The notes beneath the pieces were generated by a model. It did no database searches and was not told where the DNA came from. It worked only from the letters and a program-made list of their open reading frames with translations. The position numbers were made by a program, and so were the translations under genes. This document shows, piece after piece, positions 23,986 to 35,602 of a stretch of 64,000 nt of DNA. Origin of the DNA: Polytrichum commune (Eukaryota > Streptophyta > Polytrichopsida > Polytrichales > Polytrichaceae); assembly GCA_950295325.1 (NCBI GenBank), contig OX485808.1, positions 18,558,527-18,622,526 on the forward strand. The letters are read 5' to 3'. Every line of letters begins with the position of its first letter. Position 1 is the stretch's first letter.

Positions 23986-25474
23986 TGGAGCCACGGTAGA
24001 GTGGTCGTGAGTGTCAGTGGTTAAGGTTGTTGAGAGTGGCTGGCCGTGCGCAAGGTTCTTGATGCGCTGGCTGTTGATGTTGGATCAGTTGCATGGTGTG
24101 TCTGCACGGCGTCCGGACGGAGGAAGAGTTGGTGGAAGCGCGGGAGTACCAGCGCTAGCGGTCATTATTATAGGCCCGGTGGAAGTCAAGGAGGGAAAGA
24201 AACGCATTGCAGGCTGGCTGCGTGCGTGAAAACTTGGTGGAGGCTTCTGTCTCGCGCTTGCTGTACAGGCAAGGTAGGTTAAATTTTGTGGAGAAGCATG
24301 CGTTGTTTTCTTTCTTTTTGGAGTATCAATTAGTCCTGTAGTGCATCCATGCGGGACGGAAAGAGACTTCCAGGACCTATCTTGGTTTCGCATTTGCAGA
24401 TCTGCGCTATGGTGGTTTATGTCTGAGTATTTATCCTCTTTCGGATTGAGATGGTTGCAAGATAGTGCTCACTGTTTATTATTTTTTAATCTGTGTTTTA
24501 TTTGAGCATCTTTGTGTTAAATTGGTGATGTGAAGAGCATCGTTTAAATTAGCAAGCAGTTCTGGCAATGGAAGATTACACTGCTAGTGCGTGCATGTTC
24601 TTGTTTTGAGAGTGTTCATTGTGAAAATGCGATAGGCTGGAATTTAGTCTTAGTGCAAAGAATGAATGCTACCGAAGAGTGGAACTCTTGTGAATGCTTG
24701 CGTGACTTCACACAGGATTTTTAATTCCTTGTCACTGGAAGGAGTGCCAAGCTCAGAGACTTAATTCGACTGTTCCCTAATATTAAGGTTTACACTAGTA
24801 TTCGTATTATGAGGTCTACACTTTCTACCTTGTCGTGGATGACTTGTAAGCAAAAACCTCGAAGCGCAATTTTGAGGAATTCATTCAGTAGGTTGTATCA
24901 ATGTTTAGCCCCAGGCATCCCTGTTCAAGTGCAAAATATTTTTCGGTAATAGGTAGAGTTCATTTGGATTTATTTTTAAGATGTCTGTACTAGCGCTTAA
25001 GAATCATCTCAACTCGTAAGACTGTTGAGGCTTCAGACAATGGCTCAAAATTTGATTCTAGTAATTTACACATACCATTATAACTGGAATCTTGTCAATC
25101 CTTCGCAGCAGTTAAACTTCCACTGAGCTGATCTCCGATACTTACGCAAATCCTTGACTCTTAGTATGTTCTTTTATGTTCTTTTATGTTCCTGTGATTC
25201 TCACTGTGGCTGGAGAGCTATTGAGGAGTTGAAGAAGTTGATAAAACCTGTAGATTCTTACCGCTGGATCCATCAGGCTGGGGATTGACTATATTGCAAT
25301 CTAAAAATTCCTTGTAATTTCCTCAATTTTGTGCAATGGCCTAACGAGGAAGACTTGGAATGAATTTGCAATTTCAGATTAAAGAAGAACGGTTTTAAGA
25401 CTTTTACAGTCATCGGCAGTTGCTTCTGTAGTCAGCATCCTATCAAAACCTGCATCTTACCAGTCGCCGCAGCA

Positions 25475-25510
25475 ATGCCTCTCAGAGACCGCTTACCCTG
25501 CCTTGGTGCT
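25475..25510 (+). other. Candidate upstream coding exon of the PP2C gene
   Basis: An ATG at 25475 opens 12 codons ending at a good donor (GGTGCT then GTGAGT). Splicing to the acceptor just before 26560 (TTTCACAG, then ATG) would keep phase 0 and add 12 residues to the phosphatase. A second ATG-bearing candidate at 25598-25653 ends out of phase with that acceptor. Without transcripts I cannot tell a coding exon from 5' UTR. Confidence 0.3.
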
Positions 25511-26559
25511 GTGAGTGAATCCCTAGAACTCATACCTTACCGACTTCTATCGTTTCCTTCTTTGTCTTGTGCACCTTGTTCATTAGCTTTGTACTAGATG
25601 TTGAAGCCTTGCAACTTTTACACCCCCCTGGAGGAAGGCACTGTCAAGAGCAGGTATATTGGAATTTCTGGCTTATAATGTTTTCAAGTGTATCACCTAC
25701 AATTTGGTCAATAACGGAAAGCTCAGGATAAGAGCGTTCGGTTGAGTTTTTTTTCCTTGTTTCTTGGAACATTTTGGACTAGGTGTATTGCTGCCATGCT
25801 TCTTGTCTACAGTTTTGATGTCACATTTAGTTATCTGTAACCTTCTCACTTGAGTATGCTTGCATATAAATTTGATTTCAACTCATGTTGGAAAAGGTAC
25901 AACGTACACAGTGGACATTCTAACTGACTGTACACACAGGCAATTGGTTGTTCCCAAAAGCCTAAGGAAGCATCGAGAGGCTCCGAAAAATTATACCTTT
26001 AGAATATTCCAAAATTTTAACATCAGCAATATATAATTAAGCTTTATTGCTAAACCCTGTATTCTAGCTCAGAAGATGTGAAAATTGTAGTTCACATAAT
26101 CTTCAACTTTCGCAAAGAGATGAAGTCAATTAGTGGTGGTTGAAACTCGCATGGAAATTTGTGATTTACTAATGGATAGTTTGATAATTTGTGATGGACC
26201 GTTAGTTTTTTGCGATTGTACAATGAACAGCTGTGAGTGCAACTAAAAGTTGTAGTTCGACTCAGTTGCATATATCTGTGAACCTGATTCTGCACTCAAA
26301 GAATCACAGCTGTTGAGAGTGTAGACCTAAGAAATCAATTTTTTTGCTATTCTAGGTTTGTGTAAAATAATGTGGCTGCACTTTGGAATAGAGGCTTTTT
26401 GGGAGATAGTTGTGTCATATTTTAGTTGCCCTGTTATTACACCCAATACACGTGGAGCCTTTTAATCTCTTCAGTTGTTTATCTGCTTTTCAGCCTTAAT
26501 TTCCTGTCAGAATTAAGTAAAGTCCATCATATCACTAACGCATTATCTCCCTTTCACAG

Positions 26560-28249
26560 ATGGCTTCAGGCCAAGAAGATCAACCTGTATATGGCCATTA
26601 CTTGGTGAAAGGGAAATCTAGGCATGCTATGGAGGACTACTTTGTTGCTGAGGTGAAGACGGTGAACAATCACGATCTTGGTCTATTTGCAATCTATGAT
26701 GGGCATTTGGGGCACCATGTGGCAGATTATTTGCAGCGCAATCTCTTCGACAACATTCTCAAGGAGGTATGTGTAAACGACCTAACCTTGCAGGTTTCTT
26801 GGGAGCATGCATCAACTTGATATGTCTATGATTGGGTGCAACATGCACTCATTCTTTCTTAGCTTGAAGATTGTACCCTTGTTAGAAATTTCTGTTATAG
26901 AAGTTTCATGCAACAGTGCCCTTTCTCACCTAGCTTTGTTTGATTCGCCAGAGTGGATTCTGGAAAGATCCTGCAGCAGCCATGAAAGAAGCTTACTTAA
27001 CTACAGATGGTACCATTCTTGAAAAAGCACCTGACTTGGGACCAGGAGGCTCAACTGCCGTTACAGCCATCCTTATTAACAACAAGCGGCTGCTAGTGGC
27101 CAATGTTGGAGATTCGAGGGCTGTGCTTTCCCAAGATGGGGTTGCACTGCAACTGTCCATTGATCATGAGCCTGGTGCTCCCTCAGAGAAAGTGCACATT
27201 GAAGATAGAGGTGGCTTTGTATCAAACATGCCAGGTACTCTTTCGATTAGATACTCTGCAGAACTAACGATTAGTATGTTTTATGTACAGACAATGATAT
27301 TTGTTTGTCAAATTATGAGAATCTCAAATTTTGAGACGAACATACATGTAACCTGCTTTGAATAATTTATCAGGGTCTCTTGAATTAAATTGAAATTTCT
27401 AGTCAACTGCTGTATCTTTTAAAACTGTTGAGAATTCTTGATTATATTACACAAGTGATAGGCCACATCTTGATTCAAAGATCCTGTTTCATGTAGCAGT
27501 TGATTTGTGCTTTGATCCTGCAATAATTCTTAACACATGAGCCCAATTAAACTTGTCTTGTATTCAATTGCATGCAATACTCTCTGAACTTCTCAGTGAC
27601 TGAGTAGGTCCTTATGGCTAGATTCTCCCATCACCATAGTTTCCCTTTGTCATGTGACAGGGGATGTTCCAAGAGTGGATGGACAACTAGCTGTAGCTCG
27701 GGCTTTTGGTGACAAGAGTCTGAAGGTTCACTTAAGTGCGACACCTGACATCAAAGAGATAAAAGTTGATGATAAGACCGAGCTCCTCATATTGGGCAGT
27801 GATGGCCTTTGGAAGGTTAGTCTCTCTAAAATTACCTTTATACTTTGAAAGAAAAAGGAGGATTTTTTTGGAGGTTTCTGATTATGATGATTTTTTATAT
27901 CAAAATGAGCTGTTGTCAACATGGGGTAGTGTCTCAGGGTAAATTCTTATCACAGATGTGAATGTCTTTGTGTGCCATGTAAGTTTAACCAATTAGCATG
28001 CATCTCTTTCTCACCTTGTCAGTCTCTAAGGCAAATGTCAAATATCAGTAGCTCTTTGCTGCCTCAATTGTAGAGTTTCTTGTTGAGAATTATGTCCTTG
28101 CGTGACGACAGGTGATAAAAAATCAAGAAGCAGTTGACATGGTGAAGAAAGTGAAAGACCCTACTGCTGCTGCTAAGCACCTTGTGACTGAAGCTCTCAA
28201 CCGGAAGAGCAAGGACGACATTTCATGCATAGTCGTGCGATTCAGATAA
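26560..28249 (+). CDS. Protein phosphatase 2C, plant clade F-like
   Basis: Four exons: 26560-26766, 26952-27234, 27661-27815, 28112-28249, all GT-AG, phases closed; 260 aa, TAA stop. PP2Cs are monomeric Mn/Mg-dependent Ser/Thr phosphatases. Visible motifs in order: MEDY (24-27), YDGH (46-49; D47 is a metal ligand), GGSTAV (101-106), VGDSRAV (121-127), [22 protein letters not shown] (164-181), GSDGLW (209-214; D211) and [10 protein letters not shown] (248-257; D250/D251). The metal-binding set looks complete, so the enzyme should be active. The short N-terminus and the [11 protein letters not shown] block match the compact cytosolic/nuclear clade F type (Arabidopsis PIA1 group). The start is the ATG at the acceptor; a 12-residue extension from 25475 is possible. 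It converges on the minus-strand gene at 28874, with 624 bp between stops. Confidence 0.93.
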
Positions 28250-28873
28250 TTGGTCTGAGACTACATGGGAGACAAAAGCCTCCTTTATAGGTCTTTTTGT
28301 GTACAGTTCTTGGTGCAGTCAATGTCAACCTCGGCAAGCTTCTCCTCTTTTGCTTACCCAAATCATTCAGTTATCACTCTCATATAAGGCACGTAGGGGG
28401 ACCTTTATTGCACAATTTCCTAGGCCATTATTTGCAATGTAGGGAGAGTTACATGCGTGGTTAAGACAATTGCAACTGTTACAGGCAAGCTCGCTGTAGA
28501 GCTTGAGCAGTGTTTCGTGGGGACAAAGAGGAGAGCATGACTCATTCCTTATTTGTCTTCTCTTTACTTTTTTGATACAAACATGTTGCAAAGGCCCTTA
28601 CCACTTCCTAGACGCACAATCAATCTACAATGCACCTACTTATATTACATATATTACATAGAGTGACTGACAGGTCGACCACAGAGTATAACTTTTCTAC
28701 TTCATACTGTTTTCCAAATCTACAGGTATTATCCATTTACCCAGTCTGTGGGAATTGGTTCTGTAGGAGCTTTCTCAGACAAAGAAACGTTTGTGTACTT
28801 CACAGTTTGCATGTGAATGTGGACTGTAATGTACAAGATTAGGTCTGCTGGAGGCGTTAGGATGAGTTCTGTG
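28250..28873. other. Shared 3' interval of convergent genes
   Basis: This 624-bp gap between the two stop codons must hold the 3' UTRs of both genes. No further ORF is supported and no AATAAA stands out on the plus strand. Confidence 0.4.
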
Positions 28874-30731
28874 TTACCTGTTTATTTCTAATAGATGTTT
28901 CTCCTCTTTCACAAGCTCCTGCTTTGCTCTTTCAAATGCAAAGATGTCCCACCGGGAAGTTTCGTCTGTATTGGGAGAAAGGTCCTGCACCCGTTCGTCA
29001 ATGAGTTTCATGAGGTGTGCCTGCTCATAGTGGACCTGTTCCTCGTAGTCGTTGAAGCCAATGCGAGTGAAGAGGCGCATTTCGGTAAGGATGTGGAGCC
29101 ATTTGAAGCAGTATTCCAGCATCTCCTGATTACCCAGTCGAGACTCCAGGCTGATTGCATTCAACGGAGGGTTCTCCAAGTTGATCTGCTCCAGTAATCT
29201 CTCCATCATCTGCAACATAGACAAAGGAAGCATCCACCTTGCGCTCTTCATAATTGTTCCAACTTTAGCGGTTGTAGGAGTTTGGTAATTTTAGTGCAAC
29301 AGCGATGGCAGTTTAATTCATTACGAAATATGAATGTTCCATGACATGTACCTCGGCCTCCATAGCTTCAGGGTTCCTATCCCTCTCAGCTTCAAAATCA
29401 GCTGCCTTCTGAAGCCGCTCATTCTCGTATTTCTCATAGTACTGTTCCATCAGTTTCTTGGCCAGGGGCTGACTGAATTCATCTGGCATGCCCTCCATGA
29501 CGTCGCCAACATGGGCTGTGATATCGCGGAGTAATCTGTACACGGCAACATGAAGGAGTGCGGTTTGGTGCGGCGGAATGTGCACCTCCTCTGTCAGCTT
29601 CTCTAACTGCGCTCGCAACTTTTTCCTCTTCCTCTCCTTTATGACCAACTCAATACCTGTAGGTTAACATAGTACGATCTTGTGTTAGAAACTGGCCACC
29701 TGATACAAAAGAACGTAGGAGCTTGTAGTCCACTCTCGTTTTCAGGGGCAAAAGGATCCAATCTCCATAGAGGTGGAGCGCAGGGTCCAAGCAACAGACA
29801 GTCATTACATTTTGGAAATAAAGTTTATGTAATTTTATTTGGTTGTAGAAGATTTGTGTGCACTTTACCTGTTGAGATACTCTTTAGTGAACCATCCCAT
29901 TTCCAAGGCTCGGGCTCGGGCTCAGGCTCAGGCTCAGGAGTGGTGACAACAGGAGTTGATTTACTAGTTGGTGCCTTTCCTTTTGCTGCTGGAGGTGGGG
30001 GTGGGGGTGGAGGTGGAGGCGGTGGTGGTGGCTCCAAATCCTTCACTACCCTGGCAAGCGCCTCAAGCTTCATGTACAAGGAGGGCGTGTAGTACACTGG
30101 CGGCTCCACTTGCACGTTTGCCTGGATGAAGTGGAAGGCTTGCGAGGAGTACATGTAGCCTGCGTTGCGGATCTCCTCGGTTGGTCTGGAGGCCCTTGCT
30201 GCTCGGTCCAATGAATCCACGAAAAACTCGTCGATTCCGCTCATCATTTCGCGGTAATAGAGAACCCTTGACAACTTCTCCCGAAGTCTCCTGCGAGGTC
30301 AGGCATTTGACGTGAGAACTAAATTATGAAATAAAGTATTTCTATCTCAAATTCTCTATATGAGGCCAAACTTTCAAACAGATCTAATTTAAATAACGAG
30401 GGAGTGGTATGCTCAATGAAGAGATATATATATATATATATAGATATAGGATTTTTTTTGCACTGGAATGATTCAGGTTATTTTGCATACTGTAATTTGT
30501 CATCTGAGAAGGCTACTCCCTTCAAGAATATGGGGTCCAGTGTCCACTGGCGGGGCAACCGGGGGGCAATGCGAATGACCCAGCTTTCCAGAAACACTCC
30601 AGGTACGTCGGATTTGAAGCGGAAAGTGAAGGTCTTGTGCTCCCCTGCTAATATACTTCCAGATCCATTCATGACACTGAAGGCTCGGCACCCTGTGATG
30701 TGCTTTCCTGCATCAAGCCCATTCAACTTCA

Positions 30732-30775
<44 letters not shown>

Positions 30776-33700
30776 GTATATTCCATTTTGTCACATGCTG
30801 CATGGCTGTTAAAATAGTTTCTCTACCAGTAACAAATATCTCCTAAGGTTGAGGACATATTTGATGGCCTTCACTTCAGCGAGTTCATGACTTCCATGAC
30901 ATGCTTTGCAAGATGGAGAAGAAATAACACCTTGAATGGTTTTTGGGGTGGTGATAATGGCTTGCATCGGTCTCCGCTCCCAAGTGTAAAACAACACAGT
31001 CTCTCCTACATTTTCCAGCAAAACGGTCTTTGTGGTTTGGTCTCCTGCATATATCGATGTAGGCAATGACATTTTTTAATCCTGCGATAACTTTTATGCT
31101 TATATCCTAGGTGGGCTTGTCTAAAATCTCTGTGATAGGAACTCAGATGGATTTCTTTCAAGAACAGTTAGGTATCTGTGCACGTGATTGTGGTATCTGG
31201 AAAGAGTTTTCATTAATATCAGGGAATCTCAGATTCTTATATTTCCTACATCCTACTAAGAGGGGTGAGGTTCGACAAACAATGAATTCATTTACGAAAG
31301 GTTTATTTACTGTGTGCATGATTGTTTGGTGAAACGGCCCCCAATAAATCGTATGGATTTTTTCCACTTAAAGTAAGTCTTCAGGATGGGGTTGAAATGA
31401 AGCGCTGATACCCATGTGGTGCATTTGAACATTAATAGAACTAGATTTCATGTTACAAGGTGCACTAAATTCATGAGATCCAGGAATGCCCTTCATCTGG
31501 GTATTGTTTCTCATTTATTGAAGGCAGCGAGGTCAGTAAGTCATTCAAGTACTCACCCACTTTGTTTACAAAAAACCGGTAGGTTGGGCTGATCAGTGCA
31601 GCTGGACCTGCAACAGCTGGTACTTTCTGAAGCAATGAACCACGAAGGTAAACATGAGAGGCTGTCTGGTATTCACAGATTGCCGACAAATGGGAAGCAC
31701 CCATCATTTCAGAAAGTTCACAAGGAGATTCTGTAGAGAAAGGATATGCATTTGACCACCTTTGTTATCACATCTGGCTCAATACAGATGAGAGGCTTCG
31801 GTTGTGGTGGTAATTCTGGCCGCAGACGCTTTCCGAGTATCTGAGCAAGGCAGTGCCAGGTACACTTGACATGATTAGTAATTTCTCAGCCTCGCTTCAG
31901 ACTGAAACCACTGTGTGTGTTGTTGATTTAGTCTATCATCTTTCTTTCATTATCCTTCTACATGTGATGGGCAGGCTGTTGTTTGTGCGTTTGCCACTTT
32001 GAGAGGGATTTGGATGCAAGGAGCAGGATGTGCATTCTGGTTTTGTAATGGAAAGGATGATGGTAGTCGAAATGTACTTACCAGCAGCCCTATGAAGTCA
32101 GGATAGTGTGGCTCGACTTTCGAAATGTTAGCTGCCATTTTGAAGCAGAACCATTCCCAATGTCCCCACTCCGACTGCTTCTTCAATGTGTGCGCCCATC
32201 TATCTTTGAAATACTCGATCTTTTTGTTATCTCTGTCAGGGTGCCCAATCCTTTCGAGGATGGGCGGCTCCTTTCTGGTGTCGTCTGGTGTTTTGGGCGT
32301 CCTGCCGTCATCCCAAGGAGGCTTGTTCGAACCAGGAGGTAGTTCCCAGAAGTATTTTCGTAATGACTTTATCCACTGCATACAGAGCACCAAAATGACT
32401 GTTTCCAGGGAGTTTCTGGGAGTTCATCACTGGCAATCTGGTCCAGAATATTATTTTTCTTGCATTGAAAGCTGCTTTTTGTGTTCTTGTCATTTAGGAT
32501 CTACATTAGTAACTTGTGTCTGTCATGAGTTTACATGCCTCCTGGCAAAGGTACGTGGTATTTACATGAGGCCATACATACATTCTTCCAGGTCGAGTGA
32601 TATTATTTGTGATTACGGTGTCTGAGTATGTGCTTTGGTGGGCTATAGAAGGATTACGGCATCCTCGCCCATTTCGTCGTCATCGTCCAGGTGGCGGGCT
32701 TGTTCGATGATGTCGAAGTTCTCTCTCTTGACGCGGTAGCTGTGCATGGTTTCCATGAGCAGCTCTGGGAATGTCTTGTAACATTTTTTCATGAACCTCT
32801 TGTTGATCTGGTCCCATTCTTCGTAGAACCAGTAGTAGTCCCTGCGTCAATCAATTCCATTCCCCATGCCTTTTCAAATGCAACTCATCACTCATCCACT
32901 TCTCCCGGACACTTTGTACAGTTTCGAGATTGTGGTTCCACCTCAATCTAAACCCTACAAACCTTCTCACGGCTATGGGTTGTATTTTGGATCTGTAGTG
33001 TTTGGAAGTTCATGTTTAAAGTTCGTTGCTACTTCCTTACAGCTTGCAAATGAGGAGAGTTCAGGTATGGGGATTCAATGCTTGAATCTGAGATCAGAAA
33101 TCTTAATCAATACCCCCATGCCTTTTCAAATGCAACTCCATCACTAACCCACTTCTCCTTGTATCTTTTTGCAGATTCAAGTTTTTATGCCCACGTCAAT
33201 CTAAACCCTACAAACCTTCTCACTGCTATGGATTGTATTTAGATATGTTGTTTGAGGGTTCATGTTTATGGGTTCCTTGTTCCTTGCTACTTCGTTTACT
33301 GCTTGCAAATGAGAGTTGAGGTGTAAGTATTTGAGGCTTGAATCTGAGATCAGAAAACCTACTCAATCAATTCCCCATGTCTTTTCATATGCAACTCCAT
33401 CAAAACTCCACTTCTCCTGAATTTTCTTGCAGTTCCAAGTTTGTATGTCCACCTCAATCTAAAGCCTACAAACCCTCACGGCTATGGATCCATGGTTCAG
33501 AATTAAACTCTAGGCGTGCCTTTAAAAAACATTAAAAATCCACACAATTTATGTTCGATAGCTGTATTTTGGATCTATATTGTTTGGGGGTTCATGTTAT
33601 GGGTTTCTTGCTACTTCCGTTTGTGTTTGCAATGGATGAAAGGTGAGGTGTGAGGATTTTATCCTTGAATCTTGTAGCAGAATACATACTCAATCTGGTT

Positions 33701-34204
33701 CAGCTCGTGGACTCGATCCACTTTCTGCCAGATGTGGAGGCGCTCCTTCGGCTTAGGCTTCACCTTCGGAGGCGGCTGCTGCTTACACATCATCTGCCAC
33801 TTGAGAAACATCTTGGAGCGGCGCGGAGGCACCGGCTCCAGCATGTCGCACTGCTCCGCCAATTTAAGCATTCTCAACATCTTGTCTCACTCTTTGGACC
33901 CTGGTACGTCGAATTTGCACTACACAGATTTTTCTCTGTTTAACTCGTGGGTTGCTCTGCAACTATTGCAAAGATGGCTGCGAGATCTCATTACCTCGTC
34001 ACGCATTACTGCACGTAATAGGACGGGCCTTGTGGTGAGCTCCTTTAGCACGATTTTCTTTTCTGGGTCCGTGAGAATTTGTGCTATTGTCGCCTTCTTG
34101 CCATAATGCTTCCCTACACCATGTTGATAGGGCTGATGAGTCACGACAAGCTGTTCGACAATCTCTGAAGGCTGCGCACACCGCAGGTCCTCCGTAATTA
34201 TCAT
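28874..34204 (-). CDS. MYCBPAP: MYCBP-associated protein (MYCBPAP) homologue, cilium central-apparatus protein
   Basis: Eleven exons (minus): 34204-33995, 33880-33690, 32841-32658, 32375-32082, 31840-31760, 31626-31557, 31044-30931, 30707-30491, 30290-29869, 29656-29352, 29209-28874; 807 aa, TAA stop, phases closed throughout. An MSP/HYDIN-like beta domain spans about 340-450: KTVLLENVGETVLFYTWERR in exon 7, then ILAGEHKTFTFRFKSDVPG in exon 8, as in animal MYCBPAP. The C-terminal half is helical and charged. Residues about 541-554 are a run of prolines, followed by a Pro-Glu repeat. Animal MYCBPAP is about 950 aa. The family belongs to the flagellar central apparatus (reported as FAP147 in Chlamydomonas), so the expected site is the sperm axoneme. 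Weakest points: the acceptor of exon 2 (AAG before ATG), the exon 5-6 junction, and whether an upstream exon adds N-terminal residues. Confidence 0.85.
30424..30443. repeat. TA microsatellite in MYCBPAP intron 8
   Basis: A short (TA)n tract followed by 'gatatagg', about 50 bp beyond the donor edge of exon 8. Confidence 0.8.
30735..30772. repeat. TA microsatellite in MYCBPAP intron 7
   Basis: About 18 TA units, ending roughly 28 bp before the exon 8 acceptor in transcript sense. They lie where the branch point and pyrimidine tract would normally be. Confidence 0.85.
32850..33689 (-). repeat. MYCBPAP intron 2 built from about 255-bp tandem repeats
   Basis: Three diverged direct copies start near 32850, 33105 and 33364. 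Each has 'ccccatgccttttcaaatgc' or a variant, then 'cacttctcc', 'cctcaatctaaaccctac' and 'cttgaatctgagatcag'. A partial fourth copy (about 33555-33689) runs up to the edge of exon 2. The segment 'catactcaatctgg' at that edge is the counterpart of 'cctactcaatcaattcc' in the repeats. Confidence 0.75.
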
Positions 34205-34390
34205 CAAGATTGTCGAGCAGTTGATTTTATCATGATCTTGCTATCGGTATCTCCATTCCTGTATCGTCAAGGCTTTGGTATGAGGACGAAGAAGCATGTA
34301 GAAGAATGTGAGCGGGAGACTGGTTGATTGGGCGAGAGTGCACCAGCTGATTGCTAAACCAAAACTATGTCAAGAAGATGTAGCAGTCAA

Positions 34391-34491
34391 CTTCCTCGTA
34401 GCGTAACATCCTTAAAACCCTGGAATTAGAGCAGTCACTGCACACCTTGTAGCGTCTCATCCTTAAAACCCCGGAATAGAAGCAGCCAGTG
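34391..34491 (-). repeat. 54-bp tandem duplication upstream of MYCBPAP
   Basis: Two adjacent copies share 'gtagcgt', 'catccttaaaacccyggaat' and 'agcagyca'. They lie 190-290 bp upstream of the first ATG of the minus-strand gene, in its likely promoter or 5' UTR. No other feature was identified in 34205-35602. Confidence 0.65.
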
Positions 34492-35602
34492 GGAGCATCG
34501 TAGTGGAGTTCTGGATCGGAAGGAGGGGAAGAGAAGAACCTTCGGTGAGCATGTAGAGGCCATTTTGAGACAACACTTTTGAGGGTAGGGAAGGCAGGAG
34601 TTCTAAATTTACAGATGTGAGAACGTGAAGAAGGTTGTCAATCAAAGCAGGAGACGATCGAATTTTCGATCTCCTGGAACCCGAAATTGAAGAAATTAAC
34701 CAAGAACTTCCTCCAAACCTTTCACCTCCAGAATTGCATCCATTTTTCACTGCCAAAGATCAGCTTCAGTTCCGAAAAGAGGGAATCATGACAAGCGGAA
34801 GAAACCCAAAAAGGGCCACAACAAATTAGTTCCAAGGTGGCAATCCGACTTTTCACTCTCTGAAGGGGCTGAGGAGGAAATAATGATAAGTGGCAGAGGG
34901 ATATGAAGAGCCTCCCAATGGCAGTTTGCAGTTGCAAATTGTTAGCCTCCCTCACATCAACAACCTAACCCTCGTTTTGCGACTGCGATTCCCGATCCAA
35001 CCACTTCGTGCAATGCATAAGTGGAGCTCTTTGGCTGCACGACGGAAAGAAAAAGCAAGAGGGAGGAGAACGCTGCTGATGGGTTGGGTGGTACATGGGA
35101 GTGATGCAAAACGTTACACCCATGCAACGCCCCCTGGAAATTGGCAGAAATTCATGCTAACGGCTCTGCCGAACTAACCTGGGTCAAGCTCACTAAACCA
35201 TACAAACCACCTCGTGCTTCATCTCTTGCTGTCTACAATAGATCCCTGCTCCTAACATGGGACTCCTTCGGAGCCTGTGGTATTAGTGAAGCTTTTAATG
35301 CTCAAGGTAAAATACATCGGCACCCGCTACACAAAATTACAGTCACTGGGTGGGCACCAGGTCCCTTAAACCCTAAATAGCCCTTCCAGCCCTGGCTAGC
35401 TTTATAGATAGATGTGCCTCAAAGTGCAATTTGCGTTCAATATAGAAAAATGCGGCATTTTTTGTGCTGAACCTAACACCAGTATAACTGTACAAATCGG
35501 TTGCCTTTTCGAGTCAATTAGAGGACAGAGGAATCGGCAAATGGGGAGATGCCAATATTTTTTCTGCACAAGCGGGTGAATTTTCACGTCCACTATAATA
35601 TC

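Noticed and set aside
25598-25653. Second candidate upstream PP2C exon (MLKPCNFYTPLEEG...)
   Set aside because: It has plausible splice sites but ends in phase 2, and joining it to the acceptor at 26560 shifts the phosphatase out of frame into an early stop.
28895-29197. 100-codon plus-strand frame opposite MYCBPAP exon 11
   Set aside because: Antisense shadow of a conserved, phase-closed exon, with no recognisable domain of its own.
30478-30786. Extension of MYCBPAP exon 8 through a Tyr-Ile repeat
   Set aside because: The repeat is a TA microsatellite read as protein. A good acceptor (GATGCAG) lies at 30708, directly before the conserved segment.
31632-31740. Open minus-strand frame running into MYCBPAP exon 6 (contains MMGASHLSAICEYQ)
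   Set aside because: Including it needs either a 29-nt intron or a frameshift after exon 5. Ending exon 5 at 31760 and using the CTTCAG acceptor before 31626 gives a normal 133-nt intron and keeps phase, so the open frame is treated as intronic.
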